Assembly: GCA_945897085.1 (NCBI GenBank) | Contig: CAMDEU010000006.1 | Coordinates: forward strand, 1 to 48,956 | DNA length: 48,956 nt | Direction of reading: 5' to 3' | Source of the DNA: Spirosoma fluviale | Lineage (GTDB): Bacteria; Bacteroidota; Bacteroidia; Cytophagales; Cyclobacteriaceae | Shown here: piece after piece, positions 1 to 8,103 of the stretch | Layout of the letters: each line of letters starts with the position of its first letter | Position numbering within the stretch: position 1 is the first letter of the stretch | Translations under genes and position numbers: made by a program | Notes under the pieces: generated by a model | Seen by the model: the letters and a program-made list of their open reading frames with translations, nothing else | Told to the model about the DNA's origin: nothing | Databases searched by the model: none

Positions 1-190
1 CGAGTGAGAAAAACTGAACCACATCTGCCTGTTTTTTGAGCGCATTGCCCACCAATTCATTCGAGCTATTAAAAAAGGCAGCGCCTTGAGGGGAATTGTT
101 GGCGACAATCATCCAGATCGCCAAAAATTCAAGAAATGCGAAGAGTAAAAATGCTCTTACACGGTAAAGGAACTGAAGGATGCGTAGCAT
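1..190 (-). CDS. mreC: Rod shape-determining protein MreC, N-terminal part (cut by window edge)
   Basis: Only the first 63 codons are present; the gene continues beyond position 1. The reading begins with an ATG whose complement is at 188-190 and encodes a short basic head (MLRILQFLYRVRAF) followed by one hydrophobic segment (about residues 12-30). It then gives an NNSPQGAAFFNSSNEL stretch that resembles the start of the periplasmic part of MreC proteins. MreC is a bitopic inner-membrane scaffold that links MreB filaments to the elongation peptidoglycan synthases. It lies 7 bases downstream of mreB in the same direction, the classical mreBC order. The call rests mainly on that context plus the topology. 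Confidence 0.85.
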   Translation of the reverse strand, partial: MLRILQFLYRVRAFLLFAFLEFLAIWMIVANNSPQGAAFFNSSNELVGNALKKQADVVQFFSL

Positions 191-197
191 TCAGAAA

Positions 198-1226
198 TTA
201 GGTCATCAGAACGGTTCGGAAGTGTTGAATGTTTTTTAGTGCAGTGCCCGTACCACGAACTACAGCTCTTAAGGGATCTTCTGCAATATGAATGGGAAGC
301 TTCGTTTTTTGGTGAAGACGCTTGTCTAGACCTTTCAGCAAAGCGCCCCCTCCAGTGAGGTGAATGCCATTGTCGTAAATATCTGCTGACAATTCTGGTG
401 GAGCGATTTCCAATGCTTTTAAAACTGCTTCCTCGATTTTGGAAACGGATTTATCCAACGCAAAAGCAATTTCAGAGTAGGATACCTTGATCACTTTTGG
501 AATTCCAGTCATCAAATCTCTCCCTCGAATCTCGTAATCGTCCGGCGCATCGTCCAATTCGGTAAGCGCAGAGCCAATCGCAATTTTTACCTTCTCCGCA
601 GAACGTTCGCCAATAAGTAAGTTGTGCTGTCTTCTCATATAGTCCAAGATGTCCTTGGTAAAGGTATCCCCAGCAATACGGATAGATTGGTCAGCTACTA
701 TTCCAGACAAGGCAATCAATGCAATTTCCGTAGTACCTCCGCCAATGTCCACGATCATGGATCCCATTGGTTTTTCAATGTCGATACCAATACCGATGGC
801 TGCTGCGATAGGTTCGTAAATCATGTATACTTCTTTGGCACCAGCATGCTCAGCAGAGTCGCGCACCGCTCTTTTCTCTACTTCAGTGATACCAGAAGGG
901 ATACAAATTACCATTTTATGGGACTGTGGAAATAGGCCTCTTTTCTGTCCTGGGATCATTTTGATCAATCCACGTATCATTTGCTCTGCCGCATAGAAAT
1001 CGGCAATCACCCCGTCTTTGAGGGGACGGATAGTTTTGATGTTTTCATGGGTTTTTTCGTGCATATTCATCGCCTCTCTTCCCACAGCCAAAACACGATT
1101 GTTTGTTTTGTCAATGGCAATGATCGATGGCTCGTCCACTACGATTTTATCTTTATGGATAATCAGGGTATTTGCAGTACCCAAATCAATGGCAATATCA
1201 CTTGAGAAAAAATCAAATAGTCCCAT
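198..1226 (-). CDS. mreB: Rod shape-determining protein MreB (bacterial actin)
   Basis: MreB is an ATP-binding actin homologue that forms membrane-associated filaments and directs lateral wall synthesis. The 342-residue protein is full length for the family. It has the phosphate-1 loop DLGTANT (residues 14-20), a central VDIGGGTTEIA loop (phosphate-2) and a C-terminal LTGGGALLKGLDKRL adenosine-site motif. The N-terminal MGLFDFFSSD can serve as the short membrane-binding stretch seen in MreB. It is the first gene of a minus-strand mreB-mreC unit and is divergent from rimP. A Bacteroidota -7 motif lies upstream at 1305-1312. Identification is essentially certain. Confidence 0.97.
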   Translation of the reverse strand: MGLFDFFSSDIAIDLGTANTLIIHKDKIVVDEPSIIAIDKTNNRVLAVGREAMNMHEKTHENIKTIRPLKDGVIADFYAAEQMIRGLIKMIPGQKRGLFPQSHKMVICIPSGITEVEKRAVRDSAEHAGAKEVYMIYEPIAAAIGIGIDIEKPMGSMIVDIGGGTTEIALIALSGIVADQSIRIAGDTFTKDILDYMRRQHNLLIGERSAEKVKIAIGSALTELDDAPDDYEIRGRDLMTGIPKVIKVSYSEIAFALDKSVSKIEEAVLKALEIAPPELSADIYDNGIHLTGGGALLKGLDKRLHQKTKLPIHIAEDPLRAVVRGTGTALKNIQHFRTVLMT

Positions 1227-1304
1227 TTTTATTTTTTTTGGCTTTGAACTCGGTTATCGACAATTAAGATAGTCCTTGCGTACTATTTTTTGCCCAAGAA
1301 TCGA

Positions 1305-1312
1305 CAAAAATA
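1305..1312 (-). promoter_or_regulatory. Putative Bacteroidota -7 element for mreB
   Basis: On the minus strand this reads TATTTTTG, which matches TAnnTTTG. No clear TTTG -33 box is found 18-22 bases further upstream, so the promoter is only half supported. Transcription starting just after it would give mreB a leader of roughly 70 bases. Confidence 0.35.
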
Positions 1313-1453
1313 TTATCTTAAATTGATAAAACAGAGGGAAAGAAGTTTTTTTGTTTTGGAAAGGTAGAATTGAAAGCTAATTGTTCTTCGCTGCCAAATT
1401 CCTTACCCAATGGATTAAATTTAGGCAAAATTTAGGAGCATTCGATGACCTAT

Positions 1454-1485
1454 TTTGTATTTAGTTAATCTTTCTATTACTTTTG
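1454..1485 (+). promoter_or_regulatory. Putative promoter of the rimP-nusA-infB operon
   Basis: TTTG at 1454-1457 (-33) and TACTTTTG at 1478-1485 (-7), separated by 20 bases, match the Bacteroidota consensus TTTG-N(17-23)-TAnnTTTG. The expected start of transcription is around 1490, about 50 bases before the rimP ATG. The motif match is seen directly; promoter activity is inferred. Confidence 0.55.
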
Positions 1486-1543
1486 TACCGTATTCTAAAT
1501 TTTCTAGAGGGGACAACAGTCCCCTCTTTCATTATCCCACCAT

Positions 1544-2017
1544 ATGAGTGACCTAAAATATGTGATCCTAGACCTAGTCCAAAAGCACCTGCCAGGTCCA
1601 GAATATTTTATTGTGGAGGTGAAGATTGAACGAGGAGTGGACAAAACCAAAATTCTTATTTTGGTAGATGCCGACCAAGGGATGACCATTGCTTCTTGCG
1701 CTTTATTGAGCAGGGCTTTGGCGGGGGAACTAGAGACCAGTGAGCTTTTGGTGGAAGCCTACACCCTTGAGGTGTCTTCACCCGGTTTGGATTATCCACT
1801 CACAGAAAAAAGGCAGTACCTAAAGAATATTGGGCGTTCGCTCAAGGTCTACCTGCTTTCTGGTGAAGAAGTGCTTGGCAAATTAAAAGAAGTCGAGGAG
1901 CAGGGGATAAAGCTAGTGGTTGTCAAAAAAGAAAAAGGAAAAAAAAGCGTGGAAGAGGAGCTTAGTATCTTCTCGAATGAAATAAAAAAATCTGTCGTAC
2001 AAGTATCTTTTAACTAA
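1544..2017 (+). CDS. rimP: Ribosome maturation factor RimP
   Basis: RimP helps late assembly of the 30S subunit in the cytoplasm. The 157-residue protein has the two-part RimP layout. The N-terminal alpha/beta domain contains ADQGMTIASCALLSRAL and the hallmark LEVSSPGLDYPL (about residues 78-89). The C-terminal Sm-like barrel begins at RSLKVYLLSGEEVLGKL. It starts the rimP-nusA-infB operon, with nusA following after 5 bases, which is the conserved order in most bacteria. The ATG at 1544 is the only good start, because the upstream frame is short and unlike the family. Confidence 0.96.
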   Translation: MSDLKYVILDLVQKHLPGPEYFIVEVKIERGVDKTKILILVDADQGMTIASCALLSRALAGELETSELLVEAYTLEVSSPGLDYPLTEKRQYLKNIGRSLKVYLLSGEEVLGKLKEVEEQGIKLVVVKKEKGKKSVEEELSIFSNEIKKSVVQVSFN

Positions 2018-2022
2018 TTCCA

Positions 2023-3267
2023 ATGGATGCAAAAATCTTAATTGAATCCTTCGCAGAATTTGCGAGATCTAAAAATGTGGATCGTCCAACCATGATCCGT
2101 ATTCTGGAAGATGTATTTAGAGCGATGATTCGCAAAAAGTTTGAATCGGACGAGAATTTTGATGTGACCATCAATGCCGATAAAGGAGATTTGGAAATTT
2201 TCAGAATTCGTGAAATTGTAGATGACAATTCGGAAGATATCTGGGACTTTGATAAAATCAGCCTTTCCGACGCTCAAAAAATTGAGCCTGACTTTGAAGT
2301 AGGTGAAGAGGTCTATGAAAAAATAGAACTTGAAGAATTCGGAAGACGGGCAGTTCAAATGGCTCGTCAAACCTTAATCCAACGTATCAAAGACCTTGAA
2401 AAAGATATTCTATTTAACAAATATGAGGAGCAAGTAGGAGAAATTGTTTCGGCCGAAGTATACCAGATTTTAGGGCGTGAAATTCTTTTGATAGATAACG
2501 AAGGCAATGAGTTGATTCTGCCCAAGGGGGAACAAATATCTAAGGATAGGTTTAGAAAAGGAGATTCCGTGAAATCAATAGTTCATCGCGTAGACATGAT
2601 CAATGGAAATCCTAAAGTCATTTTGTCTCGTACCTCCCCCGTTTTCTTGGAAAGACTTTTTGAAAACGAGGTTCCAGAAGTTTATGATGGTTTGATCACA
2701 ATTGTAAAGGTCGTACGAGAGCCAGGGGAGCGCGCCAAAGTAGCGGTGGAATCCTATGATGATCGTATTGACCCGGTAGGTGCTTGCGTAGGCATGAAAG
2801 GATCTCGAATTCATGCAGTAGTTCGTGAACTCCAGAATGAAAATATTGACGTGATTAATTTCACAGAGAATTTGGATTTGTATGTATCCCGCGCCTTGAG
2901 TCCAGCAAAAGTTTCCTCCCTATCCATTAATAAGGAGACCAAGCGAATTTCTGTGTTTTTGAAGCCAGACCAGGTTTCTTTAGCGATTGGAAAAGGAGGC
3001 TTCAACATCAAACTAGCCAGCCGATTGGTGGGCTTTGAAATCGATGTGTTCCGTGAGTTGAACGATCATGAAGAAGAAGATGTGGACTTGAATGAATTCT
3101 CAGATGAGATTGATCAGTGGATTATCGACGAACTTAAAAAGACTGGCCTAGACACTGCGAAGAGCGTGTTGGTGCTGAGTAAGGAAGATTTGATCCGCAG
3201 AACAGAGTTGGAAGAAGTCACTATCGATGAAATTTTCCGAATACTTAGAACAGAATTTGACCAATAA
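2023..3267 (+). CDS. nusA: Transcription termination/antitermination protein NusA
   Basis: NusA binds RNA polymerase and nascent RNA and modulates pausing, termination and antitermination. The 414 residues comprise the N-terminal polymerase-binding domain (1 to about 125), an S1 domain (about 130-200), KH1 with GMKGSRIHAVVREL (from about residue 258) and KH2 with AIGKGGFNIKLASRL (from about residue 321). A short acidic tail ends in a single helix-hairpin-helix-like piece. It lacks the duplicated C-terminal AR repeats of the roughly 495-residue E. coli protein, as is usual outside Proteobacteria. It sits between rimP (5 bases) and infB (about 60 bases). Confidence 0.97.
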   Translation: MDAKILIESFAEFARSKNVDRPTMIRILEDVFRAMIRKKFESDENFDVTINADKGDLEIFRIREIVDDNSEDIWDFDKISLSDAQKIEPDFEVGEEVYEKIELEEFGRRAVQMARQTLIQRIKDLEKDILFNKYEEQVGEIVSAEVYQILGREILLIDNEGNELILPKGEQISKDRFRKGDSVKSIVHRVDMINGNPKVILSRTSPVFLERLFENEVPEVYDGLITIVKVVREPGERAKVAVESYDDRIDPVGACVGMKGSRIHAVVRELQNENIDVINFTENLDLYVSRALSPAKVSSLSINKETKRISVFLKPDQVSLAIGKGGFNIKLASRLVGFEIDVFRELNDHEEEDVDLNEFSDEIDQWIIDELKKTGLDTAKSVLVLSKEDLIRRTELEEVTIDEIFRILRTEFDQ

Positions 3268-3328
3268 GGGGCTTTAACCCCGAAGATTACCCTAATTTTA
3301 CTTAAGATTTCGAAAGAGGTTTTTGCTT

Positions 3329-6130
3329 ATGTCAGAAGAAAAAATGATGCGATTAGGCCAAATAGCCAGAAAGCTCAACGTGGGTACGGCAACCATCGTT
3401 GAGTCAATGGCCAAAAAGGGCTATGAGGTGGAGAACAACCCCAATTCCAAAATCACCTTGGACCAAGTGTCCATGTTGGAAAAGGAATTCAAGTCCTCAG
3501 CCCTTGAAAAGGAAGAGGCCTCCCATCTTTCCATTGGAAAGCGTCATGAGCCTATAGCATCGGAGCAGGATCTGCCGAAGCAGGAAAAAGCCGTAGAGCC
3601 TGCTCCTGTGCCTGCACCCGTACAAGAGCCGCAAACTACTCCTGCCCCAGTAGCGAAAGCTCCAGAGCCAGTGGTAGAGAAATTAACTTCAGAAGCACCA
3701 AAATTAGAAGGAATTCGTGTTTTAGGGAAAGTAGATCTTTCCAAAAAGCCAGCACCCACCCCTCCAGCTCCTCAGCCGAAACCAGCTCCAGCGCCAAAGC
3801 AAGAGGAGAAAAAGCCTGAGCCAGTTGCTCCAGTAGTTCCAAAAGCACCGGTAGCTCCCGCCCCTCCAACTACACCTACACCCAAAGTAGTTGAAGCGCC
3901 AAGCCCAGTAGTGGCAGTGGTACCAGAGGAACTTATTTCCGCCAAAGCAGATTCGCTTAAAGGACTTACTGTACTCGGTAAAATTGAGCTTCCTGTAGAC
4001 AGGACTAAGAAAAAAGGAGGGCCAGTAGCTTCTTCCGACGAGAGAGGGAAAGATAAAAAACGTCCTAGAAAACGTATTGATAGCAAGCCAGGTGCGCCAA
4101 ATCCTGCAGGCGCAGGCCAAGCACCAGGTGCACCAAATCGTCCTCAGGAACAAAGAGGTGGAAGACCTGGACAGCCATTTAGACCTGGACAGCCACGTCC
4201 CGCAGGAGGAGCCCCGCAGCAGCGCATTCAGAAGGCGGAGCCAACGCCTAAAGAAATTCAAGATCAAATCAAGCAAACCCTCGCTAGGCTTCAAAGCAAT
4301 AAGCCAGGTGGAAAAACTAAATCAAGACGTGACAAGCGTGCCGAGCGCGACCGTGAGGTAGAAAGCGATGGCGACGAATTAAAAATCTTGAAGGTGACCG
4401 AATTTATTTCGGCAAATGACCTAGCATCCCTACTGGATGTTTCGGTTAACCAAATTATATCTGCCTGCTTGTCTCTAGGGATGTTTGTGTCCATCAACCA
4501 ACGCCTAGATGCAGAAGCAATCACCATCATTGCCGATGAGTTTGGCTTCGATGTCGAATTTACCAAATCCATCGAAGATGAGATGGAAGAAGAGGTACCT
4601 GATACCGAGGATGAACTTTTAGAAAGAGCGCCGATTGTCACTATCATGGGACACGTCGATCATGGTAAAACGTCCTTGCTAGATTTTATTCGCATGTCAA
4701 AAGTAACTGCAGCGGAAGCTGGAGGAATTACTCAGCACATTGGGGCATACGATGTAAGGACCAAGACAGGCGATAAGATCGCCTTCCTAGATACCCCGGG
4801 TCACGAGGCCTTTACCGCAATGAGAGCACGAGGTGCTAAAATTACTGACGTAGCGATCATTGTAATTGCTGCAGATGATAGCATCATGCCTCAAACCAAA
4901 GAAGCAATCAACCATGCTCAAGTAGCAGGCGTACCGATGATCTTTGCCATTAATAAAGTGGATAAACCAAATGCTCGCCCTGAGAAAATCAAGGAAGAGC
5001 TGGCCAACATGAATTTGTTGGTGGAAGATTGGGGAGGAAAATACCAGTCTCAAGAGATTTCAGCTAAGACAGGACAAGGAATAGATGAACTTCTAGAAAA
5101 AGTGCTTCTTGAATCAGAAATCTTGGAACTGAAAGCCAATCCAGACAAAAATGCAGTCGGAACCGTAATCGAAGCTTCCTTGGATAAAGGTAGAGGTTAT
5201 GTTTCTACTGTCATGGTCCAGGCAGGTACCTTGAGAATAGGAGATGTCTTGCTTGCTGGTCAGCACTATGGCCGAGTAAAAGCAATGTTTGATCACAAAG
5301 GGAACAAGCTGAAAGAAGCGGGTCCATCTACACCGGTGCAGATGTTAGGTTTGAGCGGTGCTCCACAAGCAGGAGATACCATCAAGGTATACGATACAGA
5401 AAGGGAAGCAAGAGAGATTGCCAATTCCAGAGAGCAAATACAGCGCGAACAAAGTTTACGTACCAAAAAACATATTACCTTGGATGAAATCGGTCGCCGA
5501 TTAGCGATAGGAAGTTTCAAGGAGCTCAACATCATCATCAAAGGTGACGTAGATGGGTCGGTAGAAGCACTTTCGGATTCCTTGCTCAAGCTTTCCAAGG
5601 ACGAGGTCAAGGTAAGTATCATCCACAAAGGGGTGGGTCAGATTTCCGAATCGGATGTCCTTCTAGCCTCAGCTTCGGATGCAATTATCATTGGATTCCA
5701 GGTTCGTCCATCTTCCAATGCGAAAAAGCTTGCAGAACAAGAAGAGATTGAGATTAGACACTACTCTATCATTTACGATGCGATCAATCAAATTAAGGAC
5801 GCGATCGAAGGGATGTTGGAGCCTGAATACGAAGAGATCATCACGGGTAATATCACCGTTCGTGAGGTGTTTAAAATCACGAAAGTGGGTACCGTTGCAG
5901 GCTCCTATGTTACGGATGGCTTCATTACAAGGAAAAACAAAATTCGCATCATTCGCGATGGTATTGTGATACATGAAGGCGAGATCGACCAATTGAAGCG
6001 ATTCAAGGATGACGTTTCCGAGGTCAAAGCTGGCTACGAGTGTGGTATTTCGATCAAAAATTACAACAATATCGAAATCGACGATACCATTGAAGGATAC
6101 GAAATGAAAGAAATCAAGCGTAAGAAATAA
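3329..6130 (+). CDS. infB: Translation initiation factor IF-2
   Basis: IF-2 is the GTPase that brings fMet-tRNA to the 30S subunit and promotes subunit joining. An ATG at 3329 follows a GAAAGAGG purine stretch at 3312-3319 and is preferred over an in-frame TTG at 3323. The domains are an IF2-N helical domain ([14 protein letters not shown]), a long Pro/Ala/Lys-rich linker (about residues 55-330) and a second IF2-N-like segment (about 350-410). The G domain follows, with GHVDHGKTS near residue 440, DTPGHEAF and NKVDKP, then domains II-IV ending in KRKK. At 933 residues it is long but normal for Bacteroidota. It is the last gene before a strong terminator. Confidence 0.97.
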   Translation: MSEEKMMRLGQIARKLNVGTATIVESMAKKGYEVENNPNSKITLDQVSMLEKEFKSSALEKEEASHLSIGKRHEPIASEQDLPKQEKAVEPAPVPAPVQEPQTTPAPVAKAPEPVVEKLTSEAPKLEGIRVLGKVDLSKKPAPTPPAPQPKPAPAPKQEEKKPEPVAPVVPKAPVAPAPPTTPTPKVVEAPSPVVAVVPEELISAKADSLKGLTVLGKIELPVDRTKKKGGPVASSDERGKDKKRPRKRIDSKPGAPNPAGAGQAPGAPNRPQEQRGGRPGQPFRPGQPRPAGGAPQQRIQKAEPTPKEIQDQIKQTLARLQSNKPGGKTKSRRDKRAERDREVESDGDELKILKVTEFISANDLASLLDVSVNQIISACLSLGMFVSINQRLDAEAITIIADEFGFDVEFTKSIEDEMEEEVPDTEDELLERAPIVTIMGHVDHGKTSLLDFIRMSKVTAAEAGGITQHIGAYDVRTKTGDKIAFLDTPGHEAFTAMRARGAKITDVAIIVIAADDSIMPQTKEAINHAQVAGVPMIFAINKVDKPNARPEKIKEELANMNLLVEDWGGKYQSQEISAKTGQGIDELLEKVLLESEILELKANPDKNAVGTVIEASLDKGRGYVSTVMVQAGTLRIGDVLLAGQHYGRVKAMFDHKGNKLKEAGPSTPVQMLGLSGAPQAGDTIKVYDTEREAREIANSREQIQREQSLRTKKHITLDEIGRRLAIGSFKELNIIIKGDVDGSVEALSDSLLKLSKDEVKVSIIHKGVGQISESDVLLASASDAIIIGFQVRPSSNAKKLAEQEEIEIRHYSIIYDAINQIKDAIEGMLEPEYEEIITGNITVREVFKITKVGTVAGSYVTDGFITRKNKIRIIRDGIVIHEGEIDQLKRFKDDVSEVKAGYECGISIKNYNNIEIDDTIEGYEMKEIKRKK

Positions 6131-6149
6131 GTTTTTAAACATCAAATTG

Positions 6150-6181
6150 AAAGGAATGGCGAAGGCTGTTCCTTTTTTTAT
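6150..6181 (+). terminator. Intrinsic terminator after infB
   Basis: The arms AAAGGAATGGC (6150-6160) and GCTGTTCCTTT (6165-6175) form an 11-bp stem with two G-T pairs and a GAAG loop, followed by a run of T. It closes the rimP-nusA-infB transcription unit. Confidence 0.8.
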
Positions 6182-6184
6182 TCC

Positions 6185-6379
6185 ATGCTAGCAGCCATTT
6201 GTATTTTAAGCCTAGCGGCATCCATTCTTTCTAGCTTCTTGCTACTTCTGGGGCTTTTTCGCCCTGTTTTGGTGCTGTGGTTTTTGGATAGGAGTAACCG
6301 GCTAAAAGTGATTCAATTTTACGGCACGTCTACTTTCCTATTTACAGGGCTTTACTTTTTTTCGAAAATGCTCGGTTGA
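6185..6379 (+). CDS. Small two-helix membrane protein, function unknown
   Basis: This 64-residue frame has a leading hydrophobic helix (about residues 3-25), a basic loop centred on LDRSNRLKVIQFYG and a second hydrophobic helix (about 46-62). Charged residues sit in the loop, where a real membrane hairpin would place them, and the composition is not random. The ATG lies only 4 bases after the T-tract of the infB terminator, so expression would need read-through or a promoter overlapping the infB end. No promoter match was found. I do not recognise a family and treat it as a probable small gene. Confidence 0.5.
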   Translation: MLAAICILSLAASILSSFLLLLGLFRPVLVLWFLDRSNRLKVIQFYGTSTFLFTGLYFFSKMLG

Positions 6380-6477
6380 CCAGCAATAAAAAGCGGACTT
6401 AACTGGTAGAAACTTAAAAAAAGAAAGTCTAGGAGTTGTTTTTCGGATATTTTGAATGAAATTGGTATTTCATAAGT

Positions 6478-7035
6478 TTGATCAAGTTGAAAAACGCAGT
6501 AGCCATAGCCCTTCTTTTATGTTTTGCCATATTTCATTTTGGCTACTATGCCTTTTATTTCTCCTTAAATAGTTCAATTGAAGCGGGCTGGGAGGATAAA
6601 ATTTATGGAGTTCAGGACCAGAATTTAAAAGAGGCACTCCTTGCTGTACCCATTCGTGCGCCTTACCTAGCCAATCAAGAAGATTTCCAAGCCACCAATA
6701 CCCGTTTTGAAAAGGATGGCAAGTACTTCCGCGCAATCAAGCAGCGCTTTCAAAATGATACGCTCCAAATCGTCTATGTGGAAGATATGGAAAGAGGGAA
6801 ATTGGATAACACCCTCAAAAAGTGGATTTCTGCATTGAATGAGGAAGAGCTTCCCCAAGATCATTCTAGCAAAACTTTCGTTAAACTTTTTGCCAAAGAC
6901 TATTTACCGTCTTTGCTTGTAGAAGTTCCTACACCAATTGGTGTCCGATTAGAAACAATACAGGAAAATGTAATTTCCTTGACCTACAAGAATCCCTCCT
7001 TCTCTATTGACGCTCCCCCTCCCCAATTAGGTTAA
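6478..7035 (+). CDS. Unknown membrane-anchored extracytoplasmic protein
   Basis: The 185-residue protein has a single N-terminal hydrophobic segment (about residues 6-29, AVAIALLLCFAIFHFGYYAF). A soluble part follows with no motif I recognise and ends in SIDAPPPQLG. The arrangement suggests a protein held in the inner membrane with its body in the periplasm. The only plausible start is TTG at 6478: a stop lies in frame at 6457-6459 and no ATG falls between. No cysteine in a lipobox position is visible. It shares strand with the barrel/PAP2 pair downstream but is separated by over 130 bases. Function cannot be assigned. Confidence 0.7.
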   Translation: MIKLKNAVAIALLLCFAIFHFGYYAFYFSLNSSIEAGWEDKIYGVQDQNLKEALLAVPIRAPYLANQEDFQATNTRFEKDGKYFRAIKQRFQNDTLQIVYVEDMERGKLDNTLKKWISALNEEELPQDHSSKTFVKLFAKDYLPSLLVEVPTPIGVRLETIQENVISLTYKNPSFSIDAPPPQLG

Positions 7036-7168
7036 TTTTTTGTTGCTAGATTAAATCCATCGGATTAATCTGGTTCAACCTGTTTTTCAATCCACCGTTC
7101 TAGAATTGTGCGTGCTGTACATTCCAAAATCTGGTGTGTTTGTTTTTTTACATTTTACTACACTACCT

Positions 7169-8092
7169 ATGAAAGTCAATCAAATATTCCTTGGCTTGCT
7201 TGTTGCAAGCTTGGGATTTGTAAAGCTATCCATAGCTCAAACTCCTCTAGATGGGCTGATGATGCCAAAAGGGGAGATTTGCCTAGCGATAGTTTATGAA
7301 AATACAACTTGGGACCGCTATTGGGAGGGGTCTACCATTCGAGTCAATCAAAACATTGGTACGTTCACCAAGCAAATGGGGATGCCCATGATTGTGGGAG
7401 GAATTACCGATAAGGTCAATGTAATCCTGAGTCTTCCCTATGTCAAAACAGCAGCTTCTGCGGGGCAACTGACCGGAGCGGAAGGAATTCAAGATTTTGG
7501 GATTTCGGTGAAGGCTTTGCTTCTTGAAAAATCCATAGGGAAAGGCAAATTGACTGGTTTTTCCAACCTGAGCTTGAGTACGCCAGCCTCCAATTATTTA
7601 TCAGATTACATGCCCTTTAGCCTGGGTTTTGGAGCCAATGAATTGGGCATCAGAGCTATAGGAAAATACGAATTGGATAAAGGCCCTTACTTCAGAGCAT
7701 CGTATTCGTACCTGCATAGGGGAGTTACTGAGGCGGAACGGGATTTTTATTTTGCAGATCAGGATGCCTATTACACGGCTAAAATGGATGTGCCTAATGC
7801 TTTTCTTGGGCAAGTGACCATCGGATCCTGGATGTTTAAGAAAAAATTACGGGTGGAGGCAAGCCTAACTGCTATCAAATCTACATCAGGTGACGATATC
7901 AGGGTATATTCCATGCCACAGCCTACCAATAAAGTCGATTTTAATCGTGTGGAAGGATTTGCTCAGTACTATTTTAAAACCAATGGGGGCTTTGGGCTGA
8001 TCGCCTCTTACCAAAAGGCAATTTCTGGAAGGAATATGGGCCAATTTTCTGGCTATGGGCTAGGAATGACCTATCAATTCAAAGCCTTTTAA
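7169..8092 (+). CDS. Outer-membrane beta-barrel protein (transporter/porin-like)
   Basis: From the ATG at 7169 the protein is 307 residues. A clear signal peptide (MKVNQIFLGLLVASLGFVKLSIAQ) is followed by alternating strands rich in Gly, Tyr and Phe and a terminal aromatic residue (GLGMTYQFKAF), the signature of an outer-membrane barrel. The overall pattern resembles the poorly characterised 'MetA-pathway of phenol degradation' type of porin, but that is a weak resemblance. The ORF could extend upstream to 7106, but the extension would bury the signal peptide. The PAP2 lipoprotein gene begins only 11 bases downstream, so the two are very likely co-transcribed and work together at the cell surface. 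Confidence 0.75.
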   Translation: MKVNQIFLGLLVASLGFVKLSIAQTPLDGLMMPKGEICLAIVYENTTWDRYWEGSTIRVNQNIGTFTKQMGMPMIVGGITDKVNVILSLPYVKTAASAGQLTGAEGIQDFGISVKALLLEKSIGKGKLTGFSNLSLSTPASNYLSDYMPFSLGFGANELGIRAIGKYELDKGPYFRASYSYLHRGVTEAERDFYFADQDAYYTAKMDVPNAFLGQVTIGSWMFKKKLRVEASLTAIKSTSGDDIRVYSMPQPTNKVDFNRVEGFAQYYFKTNGGFGLIASYQKAISGRNMGQFSGYGLGMTYQFKAF

Positions 8093-8103
8093 ATTTAGAC
8101 AAG

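Larger units (their letters stand above)
1227..1543. other. Divergent intergenic region between mreB and rimP
   Basis: This 317-base AT-rich stretch contains no open frame that looks like a gene. It carries a likely promoter for each side: a full TTTG/TAnnTTTG pair facing rimP (1454-1485) and a -7-like element facing mreB (1305-1312). No riboswitch or RNA gene was recognised. Confidence 0.6.

Noticed and set aside
3722-4294. 190-residue minus-strand frame
   Set aside because: It is antisense to the Pro/Ala-rich linker of IF-2. Its Trp/Arg/Ser-rich product has no fold-like pattern and reflects the biased codons of the real gene.
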